64,000 nt of DNA from Arthrobacter humicola. GTDB taxonomy: Bacteria > Actinomycetota > Actinomycetes > Actinomycetales > Micrococcaceae. The position numbers and the translations under genes are program-made. Every line of letters begins with the position of its first letter. Positions within the stretch are counted from its first letter, which is position 1. The stretch lies in assembly GCF_022803015.1 (NCBI RefSeq), contig NZ_JAFKON010000001.1, positions 992,001 through 1,056,000 on the forward strand, given 5' to 3'. The notes under the pieces were generated by a model that was given only the letters and a program-made list of their open reading frames with translations, searched no databases and was not told the DNA's origin. Below are positions 34,313-44,100 of this stretch, piece after piece.

Positions 34313-35530
34313 TTGAATTCTTCAATGACAAGACCACCCAACCGTTCTGGCGGCGAGGTTCCAAGGACGTTCGGCGTCGAGGAGGAATTCCTGCTCGTTG
34401 ATGCCACGACGGGGCAGCCCGTACCCGCCGCGGAAGCGTGCTTGGCCAAGGCCCCTCAGCGCACTGAAACCAGTGGCGGCCCATCCTTGGCTTTGGAGGT
34501 CCAGCAAGAGCAGCTCGAGGCCGTTGGCCCTGTCTGTTCCACGCTGCAGGAAGTAATTGCGGGCATCCGCGAGGGCCGGCGGCTTGCCGACGAGGCGGCC
34601 CGTTCGGTGGGCGCACGAGCTGTCGCCGTGGCTACCAGTCCCATGCCGGCCACTCCTACCCTCGTAGAGCAGCCCCGTTTCCTGAACATGGCAACGCGGT
34701 TCGGGGTGACGCTCCGGGAGCAACTCACCTGCGGCTTCCATGTTCATGTCGGTGTCACCGACGGTGAGGAAGGGGTGGCAGTCCTGGACCGGATCCGGCG
34801 TTGGTTGCCCGTGCTGCTGGCGCTGAGCGCGAACTCCCCTTTCTGGCAGGGTGCCGACACCGGATACGCAAGCTTCCGTTACCAGGCTTGGAGCCGCTGG
34901 CCGACCGCCGGGCCCTGCGAAAGGTTCGGATCAGAACGGGAATACCACCGGTACGTGCAATCCCTGCTGACTACGGGCGTACTCCTCGATGAAGGCATGG
35001 TGTACTTCGACGCGCGCCTTTCCCGGAATCACCCGACTGTGGAGGTACGCATTGCCGACGTCTGCATGGAGGCCTCACACGCGGCCGCGATTGCCGCGCT
35101 GGTGCGGGGACTCGTTGAACGGGCCGCCCAGGAATGGCGCTCCGGGATTTCTGAGCCCCGGCTGTCCGCCGGGCAACTGCGCCTGGCGGCGTGGAAGGCA
35201 AGTCAATCAGGCGTCGACGACACCCTCCTGCACCCCCTGCTGAACATTCCATGCCCGGCTGGAGAAGCGGTCCAGGTCCTCCTCTCCCATATCCGGCCAG
35301 CCCTGGCCGACAGCGGGGACGAGGAGCAAGTAACCGCGGAAGCGGCCCGGATCCTGAGCGCCGGCACAGGTGCACGCCGGCAGCGCGAGATCATGATGAG
35401 CACACAGAGCCTGGCCGCCGTGGTGCTCGAGGCCGTGGGACACACCCACGGCCTCGAACACCACGGCCCAGCCCAGGCGGTCCCGGCGCCTGCAAGCTAC
35501 CTGACGGATATTCCCAGATCACGTTCCTGA
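34313..35530 (+). CDS. YbdK-type carboxylate-amine ligase (glutamate-cysteine ligase 2 family)
   Basis: A 405-residue protein of the GCS2/YbdK family. It has the start RTFGVEEEFLLVDATTG with the conserved EEE metal ligands, LEVQQEQLEAVGPVC, QLTCGFHVHVGVTDGEEGV (HxHVG), LLALSANSPFWQGADTGYAS, the FDARLSRNHPTVEVRIAD region and the C-terminal helices. Members show weak glutamate-cysteine ligase activity and in actinobacteria may make other gamma-glutamyl or amide bonds. TTG 34313 is chosen as start because AGGAG lies 5 bases before it; ATG 34325 is the alternative. No partner genes. Confidence 0.88.
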   Translation: MNSSMTRPPNRSGGEVPRTFGVEEEFLLVDATTGQPVPAAEACLAKAPQRTETSGGPSLALEVQQEQLEAVGPVCSTLQEVIAGIREGRRLADEAARSVGARAVAVATSPMPATPTLVEQPRFLNMATRFGVTLREQLTCGFHVHVGVTDGEEGVAVLDRIRRWLPVLLALSANSPFWQGADTGYASFRYQAWSRWPTAGPCERFGSEREYHRYVQSLLTTGVLLDEGMVYFDARLSRNHPTVEVRIADVCMEASHAAAIAALVRGLVERAAQEWRSGISEPRLSAGQLRLAAWKASQSGVDDTLLHPLLNIPCPAGEAVQVLLSHIRPALADSGDEEQVTAEAARILSAGTGARRQREIMMSTQSLAAVVLEAVGHTHGLEHHGPAQAVPAPASYLTDIPRSRS

Positions 35531-35546
35531 TGACTCGGTTGAGGAT

Positions 35547-35732
35547 ATGGGTAACGCGGAGCCGGCTCCTGCCAGCGCCCGGGCACAGGCCCGAGCCGCG
35601 GTCCTCCCTTGGATGGTTCTGCTGGTGCTGGCCGTGATCTCTTCCGCGGTCGCCGCGGGTTCACTGGTGCTGGTCGGCGTTGACCTGGCCATCGGCAGGC
35701 AGCCGCTGGCGATGTGTTTATCGCTGGGCTGA
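35547..35732 (+). CDS. small membrane protein (hypothetical)
   Basis: A 61-residue ORF starting 16 bases after the ligase stop: a basic/Ala-rich start MGNAEPAPASARAQARAAVL, then a long hydrophobic stretch WMVLLVLAVISSAVAAGSLV and a short end. GAGG lies 5 bases before ATG 35547. It may be co-transcribed with the ligase. Function unknown; it could also be a truncated gene. Confidence 0.45.
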   Translation: MGNAEPAPASARAQARAAVLPWMVLLVLAVISSAVAAGSLVLVGVDLAIGRQPLAMCLSLG

Positions 35733-36043
35733 ACGGGGCTATGGCCACGGTCTTTTGGCTGTGTCGGTCCCATTCTGCACGACCAAAATTTCGGCACACT
35801 GAGTGGTCGTGATCACTTCCGCCACGTGGTTCACGTCCCGAGATAGAAGGTCGGGCATTCTCGGTTTGGATCCGTCGTCGTGGCGTTGGAATTCCACTCC
35901 GAACTCGACTTCGAGCACGATTCTCGCGGGCTAGCATCAGGGGCGGCATCCGCAACCCTTGGCGAGAGCACCTGAGGCCCTTACCCTCACGACATATTCG
36001 GAACTTCCTTGACGGTCCGTGTGACAGGTGCCATAGTCTTCAT
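35733..36043 (+). other. intergenic stretch ahead of the GntR gene
   Basis: About 310 bases with no supported gene and no clear terminator. TGGTCGTGATCACTTCCG holds a short palindrome (GTGATCAC, 35809-35816). The promoter of the GntR regulator should be here but is not recognisable. Confidence 0.45.
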
Positions 36044-36772
36044 ATGGACCTGTTGGACAGCTGGACAGCTGCACAAGATCGAGTGGTGCGCGTCGGCGCG
36101 GCCGAAGCGGTCTTCGCATCCCTCCGCAGCGCAATCGAAGGCGGCAAGATTCCTGTCGGCACCCGCCTGGACTCGGAGGCATCGCTGGCCAAACAGTACG
36201 GCGTGAGCCGCACGATGGTCAGGGAGGCGCTGCGTTCCTGCACCGCATTGGGACTCACGGCCACCCACACGGGTAAGGGCACGTTCGTCATCGCTGACAA
36301 GGTGGCCCAGGACCTCAAACTCGGCAAATATTCGGCCAGCGCCCTCGTGGAAGCCCGCCCCCATGTGGAAGTGCCGGCCGCGGGCCTAGCCGCCCAACGC
36401 CGCAGCAGCGAAGACCTGGAGGCCCTTCGGGAAATCCTCCGGGAAATGTCCGAGGAAGATGATCTCCAGCAGTGGGTGCTTTTGAACACCGAGTTCCACG
36501 TGACCATCGCCCGGTGCAGCGGCAATGGCGTGTTCGAATCATTCCTGTCAGACATCTGCGACGCCATGGCCAACCAATCAAACACCCTTAACCTCGTGGC
36601 TGACCGGCGCAAGGAATCGGGTCAGGAACACGCCCGCATTTTCGCTGCCATCGAGAAGGGATCAGCCGAGGAAGCATCCCAGGCCATGAGGCTGCATTTG
36701 CACGGGGTCGAATGCGCCCTGGGCACCATCGTCCCCGGAAGTGGAAACTCCAGGGCCGGCCATACGCGCTAA
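36044..36772 (+). CDS. GntR family regulator (FadR/FCD subfamily)
   Basis: A 242-residue regulator. The winged helix has AVFASLRSAIEGGKIPVGTR, LDSEASLAKQYGVSRTMVRE and ALRSCTALGLTATHTGKGTF. The C-terminal FCD domain shows VEARPHVEVPAAGLAAQRRS, LLNTEFHVTIARCSGNGVFE and SGQEHARIFAAIEKGSAEEA, including the His residues that usually bind a metal and a carboxylate ligand. It stands directly upstream of aspartase and a dicarboxylate/amino-acid symporter, so aspartate or fumarate is a likely effector (inference). Confidence 0.9.
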   Translation: MDLLDSWTAAQDRVVRVGAAEAVFASLRSAIEGGKIPVGTRLDSEASLAKQYGVSRTMVREALRSCTALGLTATHTGKGTFVIADKVAQDLKLGKYSASALVEARPHVEVPAAGLAAQRRSSEDLEALREILREMSEEDDLQQWVLLNTEFHVTIARCSGNGVFESFLSDICDAMANQSNTLNLVADRRKESGQEHARIFAAIEKGSAEEASQAMRLHLHGVECALGTIVPGSGNSRAGHTR

Positions 36773-36945
36773 ATCCTAAACCCCGGATTTCACCCACCCT
36801 CCCTGCTGCAATCGCCGCAAGCCGCGCGCGGCGTCTTTGCCCTGGAACAACCATGCCCACCGTGCCGGCTGCGGCGTCACTCAGTCCTGCCCCGACCCCA
36901 GATTTTTACCGTCCAAACCCGTCAACGAAGCCCTGTGAGGACCCC

Positions 36946-38361
36946 ATGACCACCGCACATACCGCCCCGGACACCCGCTCCGAACACGATCTCCTGGGTG
37001 ACCGGGACGTTCCCGCCGGCGCCTACTGGGGCGTCCACACCCTCCGGGCCGTGGAGAACTTCCCCATCACGGGCCAGCCGCTGTCCTCGAACATGCACCT
37101 GGTCCGCGGGCTGGCCGCCGTGAAGCTCGCCGCCGCCCGCACCAACCACGAGCTCGGACTGCTCGACGCCGGGCGTGCCGCCGCCATCGGGGACGCCTGC
37201 ACCGAGGTCATGAACGGCAAACTCAGCGAGCAATTCGTCGTCGACGTCATCCAGGGCGGCGCCGGGACCTCCTCGAACATGAACGCCAACGAGGTCATCG
37301 CCAACCGGGCCCTGGAAATCCTCGGGCACCCGAAGGGCGACTACTCCCGGCTGCACCCCAACGACCACGTCAACCTCAGCCAGTCCACCAACGACGTCTA
37401 CCCCACCGCGGTCAAGCTCGGCACGATCTTCGCGGCCCGGGAACTGCTCCAGGCCCTCACCGAGCTCGAAGACGCCTTCGCCGCAAAGGCCCTCGAGTTC
37501 CGCACCGTGGTCAAGATGGGCCGCACCCAGCTCCAGGACGCCGTCCCCATGACCCTCGGCCAGGAATTCGGCACCTACGCCGTCACGATCGGCGAGGACC
37601 GGCTCCGCCTGGCCGAAGCCGACCTGCTGATCCACGAAATCAACCTCGGCGCCACCGCGATCGGCACCGGCCTGAACGCCCCCGCCGGGTACGCCGAGGC
37701 CGCCTGCCGGCACCTGGCCGAAATCACCGGCCTGCCGCTGATCACGGCCGTGGACCTGATCGAGGCCACCCAGGACGTCGGCGCCTTCGTGCACCTCTCC
37801 GGGGTGCTCAAGCGGGTCGCCGTGAAACTCTCCAAAATCTGCAACGACCTCCGGCTGCTCTCCTCGGGCCCGCGCGCCGGCTTCGGCGAGATCAACCTCC
37901 CCGCGGTGCAGTCCGGCTCCTCGATCATGCCCGGCAAGATCAACCCGGTCATCCCGGAAGTGGTCAGCCAGGTCGCCTACGAGGTGATCGGCAACGACGT
38001 CACCATCACCATGGCCGCCGAGGCCGGCCAGCTCCAGCTCAACGCCTTCGAACCCATCATCGTCCACAGCCTCCACAAGAGCATCTCCCACCTCGAAGCC
38101 GCCTGCCGCACCCTCACGGCCCGCTGCATCCGGGGCATCACCGCCAACACCGAACACCTCCGCCTCACCGTCGAACAATCCATCGGCCTCGTCACCGCCC
38201 TGAACCCGCAACTGGGCTACGCCACAGCCACGGCCATCGCCCAGGAAGCCCTCGCCACCGGCAAGGGCGTCGCGGAACTCGTGCTCGAACACGGCCTGCT
38301 CACCGACGAGCAGCTCACCGAACTCCTCAGCCCGCACCGCCTGGCCAACCTCACCAAATAA
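36946..38361 (+). CDS. aspA: aspartate ammonia-lyase
   Basis: A 471-residue member of the fumarase/aspartase superfamily, converting L-aspartate to fumarate and ammonia. The start EHDLLGDRDVPAGAYWGVHT with TLRAVENFPITG is aspartase-type. The conserved regions GGAGTSSNMNANEVIANRAL, HPNDHVNLSQSTNDVYPTAV, KMGRTQLQDAVPMTLGQEF and the signature GSSIMPGKINPVIPEVVSQV with the catalytic serine loop are all seen. ATG 36946 (GAGG upstream) is taken; the longer frame from 36712 overlaps the GntR gene. It is followed by a symporter, forming an aspartate uptake and deamination module. Confidence 0.93.
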   Translation: MTTAHTAPDTRSEHDLLGDRDVPAGAYWGVHTLRAVENFPITGQPLSSNMHLVRGLAAVKLAAARTNHELGLLDAGRAAAIGDACTEVMNGKLSEQFVVDVIQGGAGTSSNMNANEVIANRALEILGHPKGDYSRLHPNDHVNLSQSTNDVYPTAVKLGTIFAARELLQALTELEDAFAAKALEFRTVVKMGRTQLQDAVPMTLGQEFGTYAVTIGEDRLRLAEADLLIHEINLGATAIGTGLNAPAGYAEAACRHLAEITGLPLITAVDLIEATQDVGAFVHLSGVLKRVAVKLSKICNDLRLLSSGPRAGFGEINLPAVQSGSSIMPGKINPVIPEVVSQVAYEVIGNDVTITMAAEAGQLQLNAFEPIIVHSLHKSISHLEAACRTLTARCIRGITANTEHLRLTVEQSIGLVTALNPQLGYATATAIAQEALATGKGVAELVLEHGLLTDEQLTELLSPHRLANLTK

Positions 38362-38372
38362 TCCCCAACCGC

Positions 38373-38400
38373 TCCCTAACCTCGCAAGCTCGGTTAGGGA
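38373..38400 (+). terminator. hairpin between aspA and the symporter
   Basis: TCCCTAACC (38373-38381) and GGTTAGGGA (38392-38400) pair perfectly around a 10-base loop, 11 bases after the aspA stop. It may be an intercistronic terminator or attenuator, since the next gene in the module starts 168 bases on. Confidence 0.6.
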
Positions 38401-38568
38401 ACCCTGCGGTAGTGGGCCCACCCCCAGACCGACGACCCCGCCCGACCAGGGAGCAAGGGGCACGCCGTCGTGCCCAAAAACCCGATCGACTACAGAGAAA
38501 ACGGAACTCGATGACGAGGACCGTTCCAGCACCGGGCCACCAACCCGGCCTCTACCCAAGGACTGACT

Positions 38569-39870
38569 ATGAAAAACAAATCAACGATGTGGATCCTGGC
38601 AGCGCTCCTGTTCGGAATCCTCAGCGGTCTGCTCTTCCACGGGCTGCTGCCGGTGGACACACGCGAATCCGTCGTGGCGGTCCTCGACACCGTGACGCAC
38701 ATGTTCCTGAACCTCATCAAAATGATCATTGCCCCGCTGATCTTCGCCACCCTCGTCTCCGGCATCGCAGGAGCGGCCAAATCCGCCGGCGTGGGCAAGC
38801 TCTTTGGCCGCTCAATGATCTGGTTCCTGTCCGCCTCCGTCCTGGTGGGCGCGTTTGGCTTCATCACGGCCCATGTACTCAACGTCGGTAACGGGCTCCA
38901 CCTGATGCCAGGAGGCGACGCGGGGATGGAAACGAAGCCCCTCGATTACCAGGCGTTCATCACCCACATCATCCCCACGAGCGTCTTCGCCGCCCTGACC
39001 GAAAACAACCCCCTTCAGATCCTCGTATTCGGCGCCCTCTTCGGCATCGCCCTGCTGAATCTTCGGAAGAAGGGCCGCTCCTCCATCGCCGATGCCATCG
39101 ACGAACTGATGGGCGTCATGCTGAAGGTCACCGGGTATGTGATGCTGGCGGCGCCCGTCGGCGTTTTCGCCGGCATCGCAGCGGCCTTCACCTCCCAAGG
39201 TCTCGATGCGTTTGCCACCTACGCGTCGTTCATCGGCGGGTTCTATGTGTCTCTCTCGGCCCTGTGGGTCATCATGGTCGGCGTCGCCGTCGCCTTCCTC
39301 GGACGGGCCGCCTTCCGCCTGGTCCGGATAGTGCGCGAACCCATGGTCATCGCGTTCGCCACCTCCAGCAGTGAAGCCGCCCTGCCCAAGCTCATTGAAG
39401 GCCTGACCAAGTTCGGCATCGAAAAGCGCACCACCGGTTTCGTGCTGCCCCTGGGTTACTCGTTCAACGTGGACGGTTCCATGATGTACATGACCTTCGC
39501 GTCGGTCTTCCTGATCAACGCCTACGGCATCGACATGGACCTTGGCCAGCAGATCGCGATGACCGCAATGCTCCTGCTCAGCAGCAAGGGCATGGCCGGC
39601 GTGCCACGCGGGTCACTCGTCGTCGTAGCCGCCGTGGTCCCTGCCTTCGGCATCCCCGCCGCCGGAATTGGTGTCCTGCTGGTGATCGACCAGCTCCTGG
39701 ACATGGGGCGCACCGCCACCAACATCCTGGGAAATGCCATCGCCACGGCGGTGATCGGCCGGAACCACGACAAGTCCACGTCCCTCCTCGAAGCGTCACG
39801 CGCGGAAGCCTCCCAAGACGCGGAAGTCACTGAAGACAGCAGGGAGCCTGAGCTCGTTTCGAGGCACTGA
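38569..39870 (+). CDS. dicarboxylate/amino acid:cation symporter (DAACS family)
   Basis: A 433-residue transporter of the GltP/DctA family with eight helices and two re-entrant loops. Family regions seen are FLNLIKMIIAPLIFATLVSG, the serine-rich loop FATSSSEAALPKLIEGLTKF, GFVLPLGYSFNVDGSMMYMT (the NxDG cation/substrate site) and SSKGMAGVPRGSLVVVAAVV. It would import aspartate, glutamate or C4-dicarboxylates. AAGGA precedes ATG 38569. It is downstream of aspartase and probably delivers its substrate. A small winged-helix gene follows. Confidence 0.92.
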   Translation: MKNKSTMWILAALLFGILSGLLFHGLLPVDTRESVVAVLDTVTHMFLNLIKMIIAPLIFATLVSGIAGAAKSAGVGKLFGRSMIWFLSASVLVGAFGFITAHVLNVGNGLHLMPGGDAGMETKPLDYQAFITHIIPTSVFAALTENNPLQILVFGALFGIALLNLRKKGRSSIADAIDELMGVMLKVTGYVMLAAPVGVFAGIAAAFTSQGLDAFATYASFIGGFYVSLSALWVIMVGVAVAFLGRAAFRLVRIVREPMVIAFATSSSEAALPKLIEGLTKFGIEKRTTGFVLPLGYSFNVDGSMMYMTFASVFLINAYGIDMDLGQQIAMTAMLLLSSKGMAGVPRGSLVVVAAVVPAFGIPAAGIGVLLVIDQLLDMGRTATNILGNAIATAVIGRNHDKSTSLLEASRAEASQDAEVTEDSREPELVSRH

Positions 39871-39941
39871 CCGGATCCCGCTCGGCTAACCAATTTTCAA
39901 CCAGCGAACCTACCCTCACACCGGATGAAAGGCCATCGCCA

Positions 39942-40235
39942 ATGACAGCCGACTTTGAAGTCCAGAGCCCGATGGACGCGCACCGCATTGAGCGGACGAA
40001 AAGAGCGAGAAACGCACCGATCAAATCACAAATCATCGACTACCTGGCAAACCATGGGGCAAGCAAAGTAGCTGACATCAGCGACGGTATCGCGTCCTCG
40101 CGAGGCGCAGTCAGATACCATTTGGCAGCGCTGGAGAGCGCTTCGATCGTCCGTTCCAACATTTCCCCCGGAGCCAGGGGTCGTTTCACGCCCTTCTACG
40201 GTCTCGCCCCTGGAAAAACGGACCCCGCCTCCTAG
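39942..40235 (+). CDS. small winged-helix DNA-binding protein (ArsR-like)
   Basis: A 97-residue protein with one winged helix: NAPIKSQIIDYLANHGASKV, ADISDGIASSRGAVRYHLAA and the wing VRSNISPGARGRFTPFYGL. It has no ligand domain. The frame ends before a hairpin terminator at 40251-40272. It may regulate the symporter module. Its last third, stop and terminator are duplicated at 62057-62264, so this is the intact parental-type copy. Confidence 0.78.
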   Translation: MTADFEVQSPMDAHRIERTKRARNAPIKSQIIDYLANHGASKVADISDGIASSRGAVRYHLAALESASIVRSNISPGARGRFTPFYGLAPGKTDPAS

Positions 40236-40302
40236 CCGGACAGCGCTGACGACGGCGGGACCTCCCGCCGTCGTCCGCCGTGTCTTTAAGGCCGGAATCT
40301 CA
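40112..40302 (+). repeat. duplicated 3' end of the winged-helix gene, copy A
   Basis: Covers codons for RYHLAALESASIVRS to the end, the stop and the terminator. It is strongly similar to 62057-62264 (both start CAGATACCATTTGGCAGC and end GGCCGGAATCTCA); copy B has a 17-base insertion after the stop. Confidence 0.85.
40251..40272 (+). terminator. hairpin terminator of the winged-helix gene
   Basis: GACGGCGGGA (40251-40260) and TCCCGCCGTC (40263-40272) pair perfectly with a CC centre, 16 bases past the stop. Confidence 0.8.
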
Positions 40303-40436
40303 TGTCCTCTCCCCTAACCAAGCTCGCAGTTTCAGGACCGAAAGATCGTGCAGCATGCCGGGCTTAGATCACGGTGCCGCAATCGCGGCGCCAGGCAGGT
40401 GCCGGGAGATCCGAAGGCACCGGAGGGTTAGGACTC

Positions 40437-40925
40437 ATGGCGCAGACCAACGGAGAAGCACGTCCCAGCCGCCAGGTCTGGTTAGGGTGGAGGATGACCG
40501 GAGAACCGAACACCTGGCACGACAAGCACAAGGCTTCCCTCACCCGCGGGCAGCAGGCCGCGGACCTCATGCGAAACGGGATGGGGAGCTGGCCTTTCGT
40601 GGGAGGTTTCATCGCCTTCATGCTGGTCTGGGCCGCCATAAACACCTGGGCGCTGGCGACCCATGCCTGGGATCCGTACCCCTACATACTTCTTAACCTC
40701 TTTCTGTCCATGCTGGCCGGTCTGCAAGGAGCAATTCTGCTCATCGCCGCCAAACGCCAGGATGCCATCGCCGGGGCCATGGCCCAGCATGACTACACTA
40801 CGAACCTGAAGTCCAAGGAAGAGATCGATCTCCTGATGGACATTAACTGCCAGCAGTTGGAGATTCTCCGCGAACTTCAGCAACTCAGAACCTTGCCCGC
40901 ATCCGTTGCCGGGACGCACCGGTAG
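40437..40925 (+). CDS. DUF1003 family membrane protein
   Basis: A 162-residue protein with two membrane helices (WPFVGGFIAFMLVWAAINTW, LNLFLSMLAGLQGAILLIAA) followed by the family's C-terminal helix KRQDAIAGAMAQHDYTTNLK, SKEEIDLLMDINCQQLEILR. This is the DUF1003 arrangement. Function unknown. ATG 40437 has GGAGGGTTAGGA upstream and is preferred to 40374. The 3' end overlaps a resolvase remnant on the opposite strand. Confidence 0.85.
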   Translation: MAQTNGEARPSRQVWLGWRMTGEPNTWHDKHKASLTRGQQAADLMRNGMGSWPFVGGFIAFMLVWAAINTWALATHAWDPYPYILLNLFLSMLAGLQGAILLIAAKRQDAIAGAMAQHDYTTNLKSKEEIDLLMDINCQQLEILRELQQLRTLPASVAGTHR

Positions 40926-41003
40926 AGGGTAGGTACAGAGACGCCGAGGTTTTTGGCGACTTCCCACGGCAGTGTGCCGGCGGCGGTGGTTGTCGGAATC
41001 GAG
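40877..41003 (-). pseudogene. serine recombinase (resolvase/invertase) C-terminal remnant
   Basis: On the minus strand the frame reads LPWEVAKNLGVSVPTLYRCV, PATDAGKVL and a stop. This is the C-terminal Hin-type helix-turn-helix of a small serine recombinase (compare the usual REVAELLGVSVPTLYRW). No catalytic domain lies upstream. It marks a former mobile element and overlaps the end of the DUF1003 gene. Confidence 0.7.
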
Positions 41004-41144
41004 CCGGACGGGGGCGATTGGCTGCTGTGGTTCTGGTGGTTTGCTTGCTACTGATGGGCCGCTCACAGAGTGAGCCAAGGCAGGGCGCGTGTGGGAAATT
41101 TCGTTGTTCGACAACGCCGGTTGGCGAGCGGATACTGAAGAACC

Positions 41145-44100
41145 ATGAAGCCTACCCAAAGCGGGTTGCGCATCCAGCTTCTCGGCTCGTTCATCGTGTA
41201 CGTCAACGGGAACGCCGTCGAGAACAACCACTGGCGGCTGCAGAAGGCAAAGGCCGTGGTGGCAATGCTGGCGCTGGCGCGTGGTCAGCGTGGCCGTCGC
41301 GAGCAGGTACTGGACCGTCTGTGGCCTGACATGGAGCCGGTGGCCGCCGCACGGAATCTGCATCAGACCCTGTACGTCGCTCGCCGTGCGCTCGCTAGCG
41401 CTGGAGCCGGCAGCGACGGGCTCCTCGTCATCCGCGGTGAAGTGGTCGTGCTGGATGACACTGGCCCGGTCGATGTCGATGTCCTGCAGTTCAAGCGTTC
41501 GGCCGTGGCAGCGTTGGCTGCAGGCGTCGAGGCAAGCCTGCGCGATGCGGCCGACTTGTACAGTGGTGATCTTCTGCCGGAGCTGCCGGATGCGGATTGG
41601 CTGACGGCACGCCGCGATGAGCTCCGGGAAATCCATCTCGAGGTACTGGTGAAACTGGCGTCCACGGTAGCGCAGCGTGCACCGGAGGAAGCGTTGGTCA
41701 TCCTCACCCATGCGCTCGAATCCGGTCCCATCCACGAGGGGGCCGTGCGCGCGCAGATGGTGGTGCTGGCTGGGATGGGCCGGCGGTCGGAAGCATTGGC
41801 ACGATATGAGCGGCTGGTCGACGAACTCCTCGACGCGTTCGGGACCGACCCGGACACCCGGACGACGGGACTGTTTCGCGAGCTGTTGACCGGCTCGCCG
41901 CCCGAAGAGCGCCTCCACCGGCCCGCCGGCGTGACCGGCAAAGACGATGCCATCGGTTATCTGCCATCCCCGTTGACAAGCTTCATCGGGCGCGAGCGTG
42001 AACTCGTTGACGTCGAGCGGCTGATGGGCCATGCTCGCCTGCTCACCCTCACCGGGGCTGGCGGCAGCGGCAAAACCAGACTGGCATTGGAGGCCGCGAA
42101 GCGAGTTCGTCCTGAGTACGTGGACGGAGTCTGGTTCGTCGACCTCGCGGCCGTTGGGGAGTCGCTGCTGGTGGCCGATGCCGTAGCCGAGGTCCTCGGG
42201 TTGGATTCCGGCGCGGCACCAAGCCGCGTGCAAGCGCTGGTCGACCAACTTCGGCGACGCTCGCTGCTTCTCGTGCTGGACAACTGCGAACACCTGCTCG
42301 CGGCATGTGCGCATCTCGTCGTCGCGCTACTGGACGGATCCCCTGGGGTTAGAGTGCTCGCCACCAGCCGGGAGCCACTCCATGCCGACGGGGAGTACAC
42401 CTACCGGGTGCCGTCATTGCCCCTGCCCTCGCCCCTGCGGACCGACGCTCCCGACCTGGCCGTGCTGGGCCGTCTGCCCTCTGTCCGGCTTTTCGTCGAG
42501 CGGGCAGCGCAGGTCCGGCCGGGTTTCGCGCTCGACGCCGACAATGCGCAGGGGGTGACAGAGTTGTGCCGACGGCTCGACGGGATGCCGCTGGCCCTGG
42601 AATTGGCCGCGGCCAGAACCGCCGTACTCGAACCCGCCGAGATCGTCCAGGGATTGGGCGATGCTTTGTCCATGCTCGGCGGCGGAACCAGCGGCGTCAC
42701 GCGGCACCAGACGCTGCGTGGCACCTTGGAATGGAGCCACGAACTGCTCACCAAACCGGAGCAGGTTCTGCTGCGCCGGCTGTCTGTGTTCGCGGGTGGT
42801 TTCACCCTCGACGCTGTGGCAGCAGTCTGCGCTGACGCGTCCCTCCAGCAGATCGAACTGCTCGACCTGTTGGCCAAGCTGGTGGACAAGTCTTTGGTGG
42901 TCACCGAAAGGAGGGGCGCCGGGACCCGATACCGGCAATTGGAGACGGTCCGCCAGTTTGGCCAAGAGAATCTCCATCATGCAGGTGAGGCGGCTCAACT
43001 GGCGGCTGCGCATTGCGCCTACTTCCTTGCCGTCGCCGAATCCCACAATCCCGAACGGGCCACCGGGGTGGTCATCGAACAGCCGAAGTTGCTCGACCGT
43101 GAGCACGACAACCTGCGCGCTGCGTTGCGCTGGTCGTGCGCCCACGAGCCCGAGACCGCGCTCCGGCTCGCGGCCAGCCTGTGGCGGTTCTGGTTCCTCC
43201 GCGGACACGCGGTCGAGGGAGCACGTTGGGTGGAGCGTGCCTTGGCGGTGGCTCCCGACTCGACCCGGCCTCGCGCGGCTGCTCTGATCGGCCTGACCGG
43301 GCTGGACAGCCGGCAGGGCCGCGGCGACCGGCATCGGGCGCTCGGCGCGGAGGCCCTGGCAATCATGAGGGAGATCGGCAACCCCGACGAGGTGGCGATG
43401 GCCCGGCTCATTGAGACCTCGCTCGCCTGGAGCACTTTCGACTTGGACGAGGCCGAACAGCTGGCAGCGGACGTGCACACCGAGGCATTCGAGGGTGACA
43501 GACCCGAACATTGCGCTGCCAGCAGTTGGCTGCTCGGCCAGTGCGCGTTGTCCCGGGAGGACGGACCACTCGCCGCCCGTCACCTAAACACCTGCCTGAG
43601 CGAACTCGCACAGTCTGAGACCAGCACCCCACCCTTCCTGCCGGTGATCACTCCCAGCCTGCAACTGGTCCCGGTCGCCGGTCGGTTGGTCCCCTGCGTC
43701 GAGGAGACCCTGCTGTTGGGCCGGCGGGTTGGCGTTATCCAAGCCAAAGGCTACGTGCTGTCCGCGATCGGCTACGCGGCCAGGCTTTCGAGAGACACGC
43801 AGTCTGCGATATCCGTCATCACGGATGCAGCCGAACATTTCGCCGAGTTAGGAGATGACCTGGCCAGGGCGCAAACACTTCACCAACTTGGCTGCATTCT
43901 GCGCGACTGTGGCGACCACGGCGCGGCCGATGAGGCACTTTCCTTGGCGCGGGAGCTTCGGCTCGGCTTGGGCGACCGACGCGGCGAGCTGCTGACCGAG
44001 ATTAATATCGCCCTGCTCCGCGCCATGGGTGGTGATATCGACCGCGGCCTGACGGACGCTCGGCGTTGCCTTTCAGGGTTCGAGTCCGCGGGAGATCAAG

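Noticed and set aside
36922..38559. 545-codon open frame opposite aspA
   Set aside because: It is the antisense shadow of a high-GC gene; composition (Gly, Val, Asp, Glu-rich) is typical of such shadows and aspA is unmistakable.
40482..42314. 610-codon minus-strand frame opposite the DUF1003 and SARP genes
   Set aside because: Antisense of two well-supported genes; His/Gln/Arg-rich with no motif. Only the short resolvase tail, in another frame, is credible.
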